Source: Anaerorudis cellulosivorans (GTDB taxonomy: Bacteria; Bacteroidota; Bacteroidia; Bacteroidales; Dysgonomonadaceae). From it: a stretch of DNA of 64,000 nt. The stretch spans positions 36,736-100,735 of the forward strand of contig NZ_JAPCWE010000012.1 of NCBI RefSeq assembly GCF_025943985.1. Direction: 5' to 3'. A program made the position numbers and the translations under genes. The notes under the pieces were generated by a model. It saw only the letters and a list, made by a program, of their open reading frames with translations. It had not been told where the DNA came from and did not search any database. Below, piece after piece: positions 54,455-63,912 of the stretch. Each line of letters begins with the position of its first letter. Position 1 is the stretch's first letter.

Positions 54455-55345
54455 TTAAGGTTGTATGCCGTCAATCAGTTGGGCAAATAGTATCAGATAC
54501 AGATAGATAGCAGGAATAGCAATGAGGAGGCTGTCTATACGATCGAGAATTCCACCGTGTCCGGGTATAAGGTTTCCCGCATCTTTTATTCCATACGTTC
54601 GTTTTATAAGCGATTCAAATAAATCTCCTATGGTACCAAAAAGGGAAATGACCAAAGCAAAACCTAGCCAAAAATTTAGCGGATATTGAGAATAGTAATG
54701 GGCAAAAATTAAGGATGCGAGAAGCGTAAAAATAATGCCACTGAAAAAACCTTCAACCGATTTTTTTGGAGAAATGCGTTCTATAAGTTTATGTTTGCCA
54801 AAGAGAGAGCCAATAAAATAGGCTGCCGTATCGTTTACCCAAATAAGAACAAAAATGGCAAGTACCAACAGATAATGGTATTCTTTTGCCCAAATGTTAT
54901 ACTGATAAGAAAGGAGCATCAGCAAAGATAGGGGAAGGGTAATGTAGATTTGTCCGAATACCGAATAAATGATGGCATGAAAAATATCGTCCCGATTAAT
55001 CAGCACTGCAGATGCAGTTAGCGCAAGCATATATGTCAGTGATGTTGCAGGGAACAAATAGGCATTGATGTTTTCAAGATAAAGATATGCAGAAAGAAAA
55101 ATAATTATTCCTGACGCAATGTTGAATATTTTACTAATGGCATGGGATGTATTTTTTTCTACAGCATTATAAAATTCATATAATCCGAATCCCAGCATAG
55201 TGCCGAAGACAATCAGGAAGGAATATTTTCCTCCCAGTATACCACCAAGTAAGACAACTATATAAATGATACCTGCGCCTGCTCGAGTGAGAAGATTTTT
55301 TGTATTCAAGTCAACGTCTTTTAGGAATCGTAATCGATAAGGCAT
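54455..55345 (-). CDS. cdsA: Phosphatidate cytidylyltransferase
   Basis: Makes CDP-diacylglycerol, the precursor of phosphatidylserine and phosphatidylglycerol. The 296-residue membrane protein has about eight hydrophobic segments and the C-terminal CdsA signature: WVNDTAAYFIGSLFGKHKLIERISPKKSVEG near 167-197 and KDAGNLIPGHGGILDRIDSLL near 252-272. The ATG at 55345 lies inside a perfect hairpin; a TTG at 55309 (LNTKNLLTR) would give the more usual N-terminal length. Second gene after DUF5606, 27 nt away. Confidence 0.93.
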   Translation of the reverse strand: MPYRLRFLKDVDLNTKNLLTRAGAGIIYIVVLLGGILGGKYSFLIVFGTMLGFGLYEFYNAVEKNTSHAISKIFNIASGIIIFLSAYLYLENINAYLFPATSLTYMLALTASAVLINRDDIFHAIIYSVFGQIYITLPLSLLMLLSYQYNIWAKEYHYLLVLAIFVLIWVNDTAAYFIGSLFGKHKLIERISPKKSVEGFFSGIIFTLLASLIFAHYYSQYPLNFWLGFALVISLFGTIGDLFESLIKRTYGIKDAGNLIPGHGGILDRIDSLLIAIPAIYLYLILFAQLIDGIQP

Positions 55346-55367
55346 TATTTCAAAATAATGCCTTATC
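55336..55367 (-). promoter_or_regulatory. Perfect inverted repeat over the cdsA start
   Basis: Two 15-nt arms (55336-55350 and 55353-55367, GATAAGGCATTATTT and its complement) separated by 2 nt, covering the ATG 55343-55345 and the DUF5606-cdsA spacer. No T-run follows, so not a standard terminator. Confidence 0.65.
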
Positions 55368-55372
55368 TTGTT

Positions 55373-55822
55373 TTATTTTGAGGTTTCCGGAGAGATATCT
55401 CCTTTATCGGCAGATTCTTCGGAGCTCTCTTTTTCTTCGGTCTCGAAATCAATCTTATTGTCAATCAGAATATTGTACCAATTAATCAGTTTTTTGATAT
55501 CTGAGGCATATACCCGGTCTTTATCGTAATTGGGAAGTACTTCTGCCAAATAAGCGAAGAGCTCTTTGTTTGCTGTTTTTGAATTAAGCGAAACTTTTCC
55601 TCCCTTTTCTTTTTCTTTTATTTTGGCGAGTACATTTTTTAGAGGAACGTCGCCTTCTTCCGTATAAATAGAAACATCACTTAAGGCGATCACTTTTTCT
55701 GTTATGTAAACAGGAAAACGTTTGCCATCGGTTAACGATTCTACCACATTCAAATTTTTACCGGTTGATACGAGTTTATATAATCCCGGTTTTCCTGAAA
55801 CCGTTAAAATTTTTGTAAGCAT
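55373..55822 (-). CDS. DUF5606 domain protein
   Basis: A 149-residue Bacteroidota-specific protein. The N-terminus TKILTVSGKPGLYKLVS and the basic central part are those of the DUF5606 group; the acidic tail after residue 125 is low complexity. No signal peptide. The function is unknown; an Sm-like or RNA-binding fold has been suggested for similar small domains, but I cannot show it here. It precedes cdsA in one transcript. Confidence 0.85.
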   Translation of the reverse strand: MLTKILTVSGKPGLYKLVSTGKNLNVVESLTDGKRFPVYITEKVIALSDVSIYTEEGDVPLKNVLAKIKEKEKGGKVSLNSKTANKELFAYLAEVLPNYDKDRVYASDIKKLINWYNILIDNKIDFETEEKESSEESADKGDISPETSK

Positions 55823-55867
55823 AATGTTTATAGGTTACTAATCATTCAATATACCACAAATAAAATG

Positions 55868-55899
55868 CAAAAGTAGTTAGAGAAAGCCATATTTGCAAC
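55868..55899 (-). promoter_or_regulatory. Promoter of DUF5606-cdsA
   Basis: Minus strand GTTG (55896-55899), 20 nt, TACTTTTG (55868-55875); one mismatch in the -33 box. Confidence 0.6.
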
Positions 55900-55996
55900 T
55901 TTTCATTTTCAATTATGCTTAAATTGTTCGGTTCTTATCCGCTTTTTCAGAAAAATGCATTACATTCGCAATTCAAAATCGCATAAATTATTCAGA

Positions 55997-57181
55997 ATGA
56001 ATAAAAATAGTATTTATGTTCTTTCGTTGATGCTTTTGTTGTTTTCTTGTACCGCTAAAAAGAACGAAAAAGAGAGCTCGGAAAAAAGTAAGCAGACGGG
56101 TATTGTCCTTCCACAAACCGGAAAAATGTATCTTTTGGTTGGCACATATACTTCCGATAAAGGGAGCAAAGGTATTTATGTATATCGCTTTGATACTGAA
56201 ACAGGAGAAAGCGGGGAGATATCCATGACGGAAGTTGATAACCCATCGTACCTTACATTAAGTCCCGATGAAAAGTTTGTGTATTCAGTAGGTGAGAATG
56301 CAGGAGGAGATGGCATGGCCTATGCTTTTTCGTTTGATAAAAAAATCGGTCAACTTTCCATGATAAATTCACAGAGTACACAAAGTGCAGGTCCCTGTTA
56401 CATTACGATTGATAAAAAAGGGAAGAATGTTCACACGGCTAATTATGGGGGAGGGAGCATTTCTTCTTTTCAGGTAAAAAATGACGGCGGTTTGAGCGAA
56501 TTGGTTTCGTTGATTCAGTTTAAAGGCTCGGGAGCCGATACCGTTCGTCAAAAAAGTCCTCATGTACATTGTGTTCAGTATTCGCCTGACGGAAAATATC
56601 TTTTTGCCACCGATTTGGGTACCGATAAAATATACCGTATGGATGCGATGGAGGCTGCATTCGAAGGTCAACCTTCCATTTCCGAAAGTACTCTTGTGGC
56701 ATTTGTTACTCCTTCGGCAACAGGTCCGAGGCATTTCGATTTTTATCCTGGCGGAGATTACGTTTACCTGCTAGGCGAATTATCCGGTAAGGTAATTGTA
56801 TATGACTACAATGAAGGACATCTTAAAATGAAGCAGGACATTGCTTCTGATACGGTTGCAGCTCATGGCAGCGCAGATATTCATGTTTCGCCCGACGGAA
56901 AATTTCTTTATACATCGAATCGGTTGAAGGCCGACGGAATTGCTATTTTTTCAATCAACCCCGATGATGGGAAGTTAACAAAAGTAGGTTATCAATCAAC
57001 GGCACGTCATCCACGTAATTTTGTGATTACTCCTAATGGTAAATTTTTACTTGTGGCTAGTCGTGATGATAATAAAATACAGGTATTTGCGATTAACAAC
57101 AAAACAGGCTTACTGACCAATACCTCTCAAGATATTCTGATAAATAAGCCTGTTTGTTTAAAATTTGCCTCGATGGACTAG
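55997..57181 (+). CDS. Lactonase-family seven-bladed propeller lipoprotein
   Basis: A 394-residue protein of the 6-phosphogluconolactonase (YbhE/Pgl2-type) family. The start at 55997 gives a lipoprotein signal with lipobox LLFSC at residue 18; the ATG at 55955 lies before a likely -7 box (TACATTCG, 55961-55968). Propeller repeats are seen in YLTLSPDEKFVYSVGENAGGD, HCVQYSPDGKYLFATDLG and IHVSPDGKFLYTSNR. Being a lipoprotein, a periplasmic sugar lactone is more likely than the cytosolic pentose pathway. Monocistronic. Confidence 0.85.
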   Translation: MNKNSIYVLSLMLLLFSCTAKKNEKESSEKSKQTGIVLPQTGKMYLLVGTYTSDKGSKGIYVYRFDTETGESGEISMTEVDNPSYLTLSPDEKFVYSVGENAGGDGMAYAFSFDKKIGQLSMINSQSTQSAGPCYITIDKKGKNVHTANYGGGSISSFQVKNDGGLSELVSLIQFKGSGADTVRQKSPHVHCVQYSPDGKYLFATDLGTDKIYRMDAMEAAFEGQPSISESTLVAFVTPSATGPRHFDFYPGGDYVYLLGELSGKVIVYDYNEGHLKMKQDIASDTVAAHGSADIHVSPDGKFLYTSNRLKADGIAIFSINPDDGKLTKVGYQSTARHPRNFVITPNGKFLLVASRDDNKIQVFAINNKTGLLTNTSQDILINKPVCLKFASMD

Positions 57182-57228
57182 AGGACTTACCGGATTATGA
57201 ATGAAAAGAATAATATAGAGAAAATTAA

Positions 57229-58254
57229 TTATTCCCAATTCAGAATCACTTTACCACATTGTCCGCTTTCCATAACATCGAATCCTTTTTGAAAATCGTC
57301 TATCGAGAAACGATGGGTGATAACGGGTGTAAGGTCGAGTCCGGAGATAAGCATTTGCTCCATTTTATACCAAGTCTCCCACATTTCGCGTCCATAAATT
57401 CCTTTCAGGGTAAGTGCTTTAAAGATAATAGTGTTCCAATCTACGGTAGTGGAATTCGGCAGGATGCCCAGCAGAGCTATTTTGGATCCGTTGTACATGT
57501 GATTGATCATATCGCAAAAAGCGGCCGGCGCACCCGACATTTCGAGCCCAACGTCGAATCCGCGCATTTTCAAGTCTTTTACGGCTTGGTCAATGGTTTC
57601 TCCTTTCGACAAATTTACGGTGATGGTAGCTCCCATTTTTTTAGCAATATTCAGCCTATATTCGCTCATATCGCTCACAACGATATAGCGTGCTCCGGCA
57701 AAGCGGCAGATAGCGGTGGCCATATTACCGATGAGACCTGCGCCGGTAATGAGTACATCCTCACCCAATACCGGAAAAGCCAGTGCGGTATGGGTGGCAT
57801 TGCCAAAAGGATCCATAATGGCTGCAATCTCGTCGGGAATGCGCGAATCGAGCTTAACGACGTTGGCTGCAGGTAGGGAGAGATATTCGGCAAAAGCACC
57901 GTCACGATTGACCCCTACACCAATGGAGTTTTCACATACGTGCAGTTTACCTCTTCGGCAGTTACGGCAGTGCCCGCAGGCAATATGTCCCTCTCCCGTC
58001 ACACGGTCTCCTATCTTCAGATTTTCCACGCCGGTTCCCATATCCACGATTTCTCCTACATATTCGTGGCCGATAATCAGTGGCGTTTTGATGGTTTTTT
58101 TCGACCAGTCGTCCCATTTATAGATGTGTAAATCGGTACCGCAAATAGCCGTTTTTTTGATTTTGATAAGTACATCATTTACACCGATGGATGGCACAGG
58201 AACATCTTCCATCCAAATCCCCTTTTCGGGGCGTAATTTTACCAGGGCTTTCAT
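57229..58254 (-). CDS. tdh: L-threonine 3-dehydrogenase
   Basis: Oxidises threonine to 2-amino-3-ketobutyrate with NAD. The 341 residues are a zinc MDR enzyme: catalytic Cys in AICGTDLH near 38, GHEYVGE near 63, structural zinc cysteines in [15 protein letters not shown] near 93-107, and the NAD motif GAGLIGNMA near 172. Length and motifs match E. coli Tdh. It is 53 nt after kbl, the next enzyme of the pathway. Confidence 0.95.
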   Translation of the reverse strand: MKALVKLRPEKGIWMEDVPVPSIGVNDVLIKIKKTAICGTDLHIYKWDDWSKKTIKTPLIIGHEYVGEIVDMGTGVENLKIGDRVTGEGHIACGHCRNCRRGKLHVCENSIGVGVNRDGAFAEYLSLPAANVVKLDSRIPDEIAAIMDPFGNATHTALAFPVLGEDVLITGAGLIGNMATAICRFAGARYIVVSDMSEYRLNIAKKMGATITVNLSKGETIDQAVKDLKMRGFDVGLEMSGAPAAFCDMINHMYNGSKIALLGILPNSTTVDWNTIIFKALTLKGIYGREMWETWYKMEQMLISGLDLTPVITHRFSIDDFQKGFDVMESGQCGKVILNWE

Positions 58255-58307
58255 GATTTATTTCCTCATTAATTTGTTTAAGAAAATGGAAGTTTCTTTT
58301 TGGAAAT

Positions 58308-59498
58308 TTATTTTATTACGTTTAGTTTTTTACCTACTTTTATGAAAGCCGTGATAGCTTTATCGAGGTGTTCACGCTCATGTCCGGCGGAGATTTGCAC
58401 ACGGATGCGCGCTTCGCCTTTGGGAACAACCGGATAAGAAAAACCTGTTACGTATATTCCTTCGTTCAGCAGTTCGGCAGCAAATTCCTGTGAAAGGCGC
58501 GCATCATAGAGCATTACTGCGCAAATGGCCGATTGGGTAGGTTTGATATCGAAATGGGCTTCTTTCATTTTACTTACAAAATAATCCACATTTTCATGAA
58601 GCTTGTCTTGTAGGGTATTTGATTCTTCCAACAAGTCAAACATTTTGATACTGGCTGCAACCACCATCGGTGGAATGGAATTGGAAAAAAGATATGGCCT
58701 TGAACGCTGACGCAGCAAATCGATAATTTCCTTGTGTCCTGTGGTAAAGCCGCCTATGGCACCACCAAAAGCTTTTCCCAGTGTTCCGGTGATGATGTCT
58801 ACCTTGCCTTTGCAACCATATACTTCAGTAAGTCCACGCCCTGTTTTCCCTACCACCCCGGCTGAATGGCTTTCGTCAACCATGACAAGAGCGTCGTATT
58901 TTTCGGCTAGTTCCAATATTTTGTCGAGCGGAGCAGCATTGCCATCCATAGAAAACACACCGTCAGTGGCAATAATGCGAAATCGTTGCGATTGGGCTAT
59001 CTTCAGCTTCTCTTCCAGATCGGTCATATCGGCATTGGCATACCGATAGCGTTTTGCTTTACATAAGCGTATTCCATCGATGATAGAAGCATGGTTTAGG
59101 GTGTCTGAAATAATGGCATCTTCTTCGGTGAAAAGAGGCTCAAAAAGTCCGCCATTGGCGTCGAAACATGAGGCATACAAAATGGTATCTTCCGTTCCGA
59201 AAAATTTGCTGATTCGTGCTTCAAGCTCCTTGTGAAGATCTTGTGTCCCACAGATGAAACGCACGGACGACATGCCATAGCCACGTTCATCGAGGGCTTT
59301 TTTTGCAGCCTCTATCAATTGCGGACTAGCCGATAATCCCAGATAGTTGTTGGCACAAAAGTTCAAAACTTGTTGACCCGATTTTACTTTGATCTCCGCT
59401 TTTTGCGGTGTAACAATAACGCGCTCCTCTTTGTAAAGTCCTGCATCTTTAATGGCGGTTAATTCGTCTTGCAGGTGTTTTTGCATTTTTCCGTACAT
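58308..59498 (-). CDS. kbl: 2-amino-3-ketobutyrate CoA ligase (glycine C-acetyltransferase)
   Basis: PLP enzyme that splits 2-amino-3-ketobutyrate with CoA into glycine and acetyl-CoA. The 396 residues contain [11 protein letters not shown] near 46-56, [10 protein letters not shown] near 209 and the PLP lysine in [14 protein letters not shown] near 239-252. First gene of kbl-tdh, with a promoter and an upstream terminator. Together they turn threonine into glycine and acetyl-CoA, linked to gcvT. Confidence 0.96.
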   Translation of the reverse strand: MYGKMQKHLQDELTAIKDAGLYKEERVIVTPQKAEIKVKSGQQVLNFCANNYLGLSASPQLIEAAKKALDERGYGMSSVRFICGTQDLHKELEARISKFFGTEDTILYASCFDANGGLFEPLFTEEDAIISDTLNHASIIDGIRLCKAKRYRYANADMTDLEEKLKIAQSQRFRIIATDGVFSMDGNAAPLDKILELAEKYDALVMVDESHSAGVVGKTGRGLTEVYGCKGKVDIITGTLGKAFGGAIGGFTTGHKEIIDLLRQRSRPYLFSNSIPPMVVAASIKMFDLLEESNTLQDKLHENVDYFVSKMKEAHFDIKPTQSAICAVMLYDARLSQEFAAELLNEGIYVTGFSYPVVPKGEARIRVQISAGHEREHLDKAITAFIKVGKKLNVIK

Positions 59499-59560
59499 CG
59501 TTTTTTCGTTTTAGGTATATTTATTAATGTTATTTTTTGTGCCTCTTTTTTTTAATTGTG

Positions 59561-59592
59561 TAAAGATAATCGTTTTTGTGTTTTCAGTCAAA
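59561..59592 (-). promoter_or_regulatory. Promoter of kbl-tdh
   Basis: Minus strand TTTG (59589-59592), 20 nt, TATCTTTA (59561-59568); one mismatch in -7. Confidence 0.65.
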
Positions 59593-59598
59593 ATAAAA

Positions 59599-59632
59599 CT
59601 AAAAAGACGGCTAAATAATGCCGTCTTTTTAG
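59599..59632 (-). terminator. Terminator after the metallopeptidase gene
   Basis: 13-bp perfect stem (59599-59611 and 59620-59632), 8-nt loop, T5 on the minus strand inside the arm. Lies just upstream of the kbl promoter. Confidence 0.85.
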
Positions 59633-59670
59633 TGCTAATTTAGAATGAGTCGTTTTATTGATGATGATAT

Positions 59671-60351
59671 TTATCTTCTGTTACCTCCTAAAGCAATTAA
59701 TATATAATAAATGAGGGTAGCCAATGATCCCAATGCAGCTATAACGTAGGTATATGCTGCCCATTTCAGTGCATCACGAGCTTGTGCCTCATTTGTAACA
59801 TCGGTTATTCCTGCCCGACTCAACCATGCTAATGCGCGTTGTGAAGCGTTTATCTCAACGGGTAGCGTAATGAAACTAAACAATGTGGTCATGGCAAACA
59901 TGGCAATTCCTATCCAGATGAGTGCAGGGAAAGTTTGAATAAGAATAATGCCCGCCAACAACACCCATGTTACCCATTGAGACGTAATGGAAACTACCGG
60001 TACAAGTGCAGAGCGCATTTTCAAGGGGGCATATTGGGTGGCATGTTGCACGGCATGACCGGTTTCGTGCGCTGCAACGGCAGCTGCTGCCACACTCTTG
60101 CTAGCGTAAACCTCTTCGCTGAGGTTTATTGTTTTGTTGAGTGGATTATAATGGTCGGTAAGTTTCCCTCTTGTTGAGATGATTTGCACGTCATAAATAT
60201 TGTGATCTCTCAACATTTTTTCAGCGACATCTCGTCCGGTCATCCCGTTGCGAAGGGGGATTTTTGCGTATTTTTTAAATCGTTGTTGCAGTGTTGCCGA
60301 AACTGCATAGCTTGCCAGTGCTATGGCAATAAATAAAATCCAAATAATCAT
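59671..60351 (-). CDS. Zinc-dependent membrane metallopeptidase (YugP-type)
   Basis: A 226-residue membrane protein with a first segment at 1-20, the zinc motif AAHETGHAVQ near 112-121 (HExxH), and further hydrophobic segments near 135-175 and 205-222. It matches the neutral zinc metallopeptidase family of B. subtilis YugP. The target is unknown. Between purA and kbl; probably its own transcript. Confidence 0.88.
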   Translation of the reverse strand: MIIWILFIAIALASYAVSATLQQRFKKYAKIPLRNGMTGRDVAEKMLRDHNIYDVQIISTRGKLTDHYNPLNKTINLSEEVYASKSVAAAAVAAHETGHAVQHATQYAPLKMRSALVPVVSITSQWVTWVLLAGIILIQTFPALIWIGIAMFAMTTLFSFITLPVEINASQRALAWLSRAGITDVTNEAQARDALKWAAYTYVIAALGSLATLIYYILIALGGNRR

Positions 60352-60461
60352 ATCACTTAATAATTTAATACTTGTGTTTATGTTAATAAAACACCTCTTT
60401 ATAATGAAAAGTTCAGTTCAGTACGTTGTAGTAACAAGGATGTGACAACAAGTTTTTTACT

Positions 60462-61724
60462 TTATTGCCGGATGATCGTCTGTTCCCTACTTGGTCCCAC
60501 CGAAACAAGAGCGATGGGGATACCCAGTTCTTCTTCGAGGAATGCAAGATAGGAATTGAATTCTTCGGGGAATTCGTCTTCCGATTTTATGTTTGTTATA
60601 TCGGTTTTCCACCCCGGCAATTCAACATAGATAGGTTTAATGTTATCTGAGAGATCAAACGGCAGATTTTCTGTTTCTTTGCCGTTTGCCTCATAAGCCA
60701 CGCAAGCTTTAATGGTGTCAAACGTATCGAGCACATCGCTTTTCATCATTACCAATTTGGTTACTCCATTCAGCATGATGGCATATCGCAGTGCAACCAG
60801 GTCGATCCAACCGCAACGACGTGGCCGTTTTGTCACCGAACCATACTCGTAACCTCTATCCCGAAGCAATTTCCCGGTATCGTCAAGCAATTCGGTTGGA
60901 AAGGGTCCGCTACCTACGCGGGTACAATATGCTTTAAAAACGCCGTAAACTTCACCGATTTTGTGTGGGGCTATTCCAAGACCGGTGCATGCACCAGCAC
61001 AGACGGTGTTGGATGAAGTAACGAAAGGGTATGTGCCGAAATCGATATCGAGCATAGTCCCTTGCGCTCCTTCAGCCAATACGTTGTCTCCTTCTGAAAG
61101 GCGGTTATTGATGAAATGTTCGCTATCGATGATGTTAAATGTTTTTATTTTTTCTATACCCTCAAACCATTCTTTTTCAATCGCATCCAAATCATACGAT
61201 AAGGGATATTGCGACAATATCTTTTTGTGTCGATCGGTTGCTTGTTTGTATTTTTCTTCAAAATTGTGAAATATATCACCTACTCTTAATCCGTTTCTTG
61301 CTATCTTATCGGTATAGGCAGGGCCTATGCCTTTGCCTGTGGTTCCGATCATCGAAACTCCCTTTTCTTTTTCTGATGCTGAATCGAGCAAGCGGTGGGT
61401 AGGCAGAATGAGATGTGCCTTTTTTGAAATGAAAAGTCGGTCGGTAAGTTTATGTCCTGAAGCTTCCAGTGCATCTACTTCTTGTTTGAACAAGGCAGGA
61501 TCGATCACCATGCCGTTGCCGATAATATTTATTTTTCCTTCCTGAAAAATCCCTGACGGGATCGATTTCAGTATGTATTTTTGCTTTTCAAATTCCAACG
61601 TGTGACCAGCATTAGGTCCACCTTGAAAACGTGCTACGATTTGATAGTTAGGGGTTAATACGTCCACAATTTTTCCCTTGCCTTCGTCACCCCACTGAAG
61701 GCCTAAAATTACATCTACTTTCAT
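60462..61724 (-). CDS. purA: Adenylosuccinate synthetase
   Basis: GTP-dependent conversion of IMP and aspartate to adenylosuccinate, on the route to AMP. The 420 residues show QWGDEGKGKIVD near 10-21, ARFQGGPNAGHT near 31-42, GTTGKGIGPAY near 123-133 and KRPRRCGWID near 296. Typical length. The start overlaps the fur stop by one base (TAATG), so the two are translated in sequence. Confidence 0.97.
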   Translation of the reverse strand: MKVDVILGLQWGDEGKGKIVDVLTPNYQIVARFQGGPNAGHTLEFEKQKYILKSIPSGIFQEGKINIIGNGMVIDPALFKQEVDALEASGHKLTDRLFISKKAHLILPTHRLLDSASEKEKGVSMIGTTGKGIGPAYTDKIARNGLRVGDIFHNFEEKYKQATDRHKKILSQYPLSYDLDAIEKEWFEGIEKIKTFNIIDSEHFINNRLSEGDNVLAEGAQGTMLDIDFGTYPFVTSSNTVCAGACTGLGIAPHKIGEVYGVFKAYCTRVGSGPFPTELLDDTGKLLRDRGYEYGSVTKRPRRCGWIDLVALRYAIMLNGVTKLVMMKSDVLDTFDTIKACVAYEANGKETENLPFDLSDNIKPIYVELPGWKTDITNIKSEDEFPEEFNSYLAFLEEELGIPIALVSVGPSREQTIIRQ

Positions 61725-62257
61725 TATTTTTTGTCTTGTTTCTTATCGGTGTTGTTGGCTGAAGATTTCTCGTCATTCGATTCCCTGACAAGTTTCTCCA
61801 TTTCCATTTTCTTATCGTGACTGCATTTGTTGCAAATGCCGTAAATATACATACTGTAATAGTGTACGGTAAAATTTCTGAGTTTTTTTTGTTGAGTTTG
61901 TGTAAACAAATTGCCGTTCTTTATTTCCCGAACATTTCCGCATGACATACAGATCAGATGGCTGTGATTATCATTGCCATATGCTCGTTCATACGTAGAG
62001 ACATTGCTCCCGAATTGATGTTTTACAACTAATCCGCAATCGAGGAGCAATTCAATGGTGTTGTATAATGTTGCCCTACTCACACGAAAATTTACATCAA
62101 TCATGGATTTATATAATGAATCCATATCGAAATGTCCTTTTGTGGAATAAATATGATCGAGGATGGCAAAACGTTCAGGTGTTTTTCGATATTTATGGAG
62201 CGTCAGATATTCCATAAATTCGTCTTTCACCTGTTTTCTTAATTTTGCATTATCCAT
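61724..62257 (-). CDS. Fur family metal-responsive regulator
   Basis: A 177-residue regulator with a winged helix (YRKTPERFAILDHIYSTKGHFDMDSLYKSM near 23-52, VSRATLYNTIELLLDCGLV near 58-76) and metal sites: cysteines in CMSCGNV near 102 and CNKCSH near 141. The C-terminus adds a polar tail of about 30 residues with two cysteines already used. Bacteroides Fur or Zur is likely; PerR-type is possible. A -7 box (62262-62269) ends 5 nt before the ATG, so the mRNA may be leaderless or start at the ATG 14 codons later. Confidence 0.88.
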   Translation of the reverse strand: MDNAKLRKQVKDEFMEYLTLHKYRKTPERFAILDHIYSTKGHFDMDSLYKSMIDVNFRVSRATLYNTIELLLDCGLVVKHQFGSNVSTYERAYGNDNHSHLICMSCGNVREIKNGNLFTQTQQKKLRNFTVHYYSMYIYGICNKCSHDKKMEMEKLVRESNDEKSSANNTDKKQDKK

Positions 62258-62261
62258 AGTA

Positions 62262-62269
62262 CAAAAATA
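62262..62269 (-). promoter_or_regulatory. Promoter-like -7 box at the start of fur
   Basis: TATTTTTG on the minus strand; predicted transcription start falls at the annotated fur start codon. No -33 seen, so this may be fortuitous. Confidence 0.35.
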
Positions 62270-62323
62270 TTTCTTTTTTATGATATTTCCTTTTTATTCG
62301 TTGTTTATTTTGTAAGATACTCT

Positions 62324-63778
62324 TTATTTTACGGTTTCGGAATGCCAGAAAAATGCAGGGATACAGGGACTGCTTTCATTATGAAATGAGTCGGATGCAG
62401 TAATGAAATAATAGTACGCTTGGTCATCTTCGGGAGGGAAGTAGGTAAAAACGGGTTGTCTTATTCCGGTGGCAAGGAGTGTAGCACCGTTGTTCAAGTC
62501 CAACCTATCGGTTTTGGTACGATACACATTGAAAGTAAGGCGTGCAGTAGGGTCTTTTACTTTCCAACGAAGTTGAAAATTAGTTGCCGTTTTTTCTGCT
62601 CTCAAGTCGTAAGGAGGTTCCGGCAGGGTATCCGATAACCACTTCATTGGCGGTAATTTAGCCGGATAACGATAATACACAGTGTTCATTGCATGAAGGA
62701 TTTCACGATTATGTTTCAACAAATGCTCGGTACGAAAGAAGGCGTTTCCGGATGCATTTTTAGTTCGTGAGTATTCCATCTGATCGATTATATCTTTTTG
62801 TTGCCATCCCAATTCCTGAATCTGATAAATACCCAATCCCGGTACTACAAAACGTCCTTTTCCGTTATTCACCCAGTCGTTAAGGTAGGGATAAAAAAGG
62901 CTGTCGCGATAATACATCATGGGGAAAATGGCATCGTGTTTACCCGAATTTAACCACTGAATAGGATCCTGATATACGCTGTTGTATGCCGTCCACCCAT
63001 CATTGGGGTTGTTCAGAAGAGGTCGATATCTTCCAACGGGTGAACTGCTTATCATAACCCAAGGTTTTACGCTTTTAACCCAATCATAAACTTTTCCTAC
63101 AAAACGATTGATGTTGCTTCTGCGCCAATTATCGCGTGGTTGACTTTTCCCATAACAATTGTATTCCGATTGATCGAAAAAGTTAGTGCAGTTGGCCGGG
63201 TAGCGGATATAATCGAAATGAATGCCGTCTACGTCGTAATTGGTAACGATTTCTTTTACGATAGATAACAGGTAATCGTCTGTTTTTGGATTCCCGGGAT
63301 CAAGATACCATTGGTTTTTATATAGCGTAACAATTTGGGGGTGTTTTTTTACTGCGGATGCGTTGCCCAAACTTTTTATGTGTTTTTTAGACCCCAGCGG
63401 ATATGTAATAAGCCATGCATGGCATTCCATTCCCCGCTTGTGGCATTCTTCTATCACAAAAGCCAATGGGTCAAACGCTTCACCTCCGTAATTTTTAGCA
63501 ATGCTTTGGCACATCGGTTCTATTTGCGATCGATACAATACTTCATCGTTGGTACGTGTCTGGAAAAGTACCATATTGATATGCAGGCTTTTCAGCTCGT
63601 CCAATAGTTGAATAAGCTCATTTTTTTGGGCGTCTACGCTGAACATATTTTTTGGCCAATCCAGATTATAATTTGTCGTTAACCATACGGCTCTTATTTC
63701 TGTTGCCGGGTATGTCTGCGAAAAAATTTTTACTGCAGCAGTAATTAAAACGATAAAAAGAAGGACTATTTTCTTCAT
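62324..63778 (-). CDS. GHL10-family glycosyl hydrolase-like protein
   Basis: A 484-residue exported protein: signal peptide to about 20, then the GHL10 (PF02638-like) barrel with EIRAVWLTTNYNLDWP near 27-42, MECHAWLITYPLG near 116, DPGNPKTDDYLLSIVKEIVTNYDVDGIHFDYIRYP near 158-192, and a C-terminal fibronectin type III-like domain from about 395 (PPYDLRAEKTATNFQLRW). Members are thought to act on peptidoglycan or other polymers. The IS end lies 12 nt before the ATG. Confidence 0.88.
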   Translation of the reverse strand: MKKIVLLFIVLITAAVKIFSQTYPATEIRAVWLTTNYNLDWPKNMFSVDAQKNELIQLLDELKSLHINMVLFQTRTNDEVLYRSQIEPMCQSIAKNYGGEAFDPLAFVIEECHKRGMECHAWLITYPLGSKKHIKSLGNASAVKKHPQIVTLYKNQWYLDPGNPKTDDYLLSIVKEIVTNYDVDGIHFDYIRYPANCTNFFDQSEYNCYGKSQPRDNWRRSNINRFVGKVYDWVKSVKPWVMISSSPVGRYRPLLNNPNDGWTAYNSVYQDPIQWLNSGKHDAIFPMMYYRDSLFYPYLNDWVNNGKGRFVVPGLGIYQIQELGWQQKDIIDQMEYSRTKNASGNAFFRTEHLLKHNREILHAMNTVYYRYPAKLPPMKWLSDTLPEPPYDLRAEKTATNFQLRWKVKDPTARLTFNVYRTKTDRLDLNNGATLLATGIRQPVFTYFPPEDDQAYYYFITASDSFHNESSPCIPAFFWHSETVK

Positions 63779-63858
63779 TGTTAATCACTAGTGTCCCGTT
63801 AAAATAATGTTTATTGTTTGTAAATATTTTATATTTAATAATATGCGTCCTGAATTTC

Positions 63859-63887
63859 TTGTACACGATTTGGATTGGTTACTTTTG
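63859..63887 (+). promoter_or_regulatory. Promoter of the IS transposase
   Basis: TTG (63859-63861), 18 nt, TACTTTTG (63880-63887); about 25 nt before the transposase ATG. Confidence 0.5.
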
Positions 63888-63912
63888 CGTTTCCCTTCAA
63901 ATAGCGTACGAC

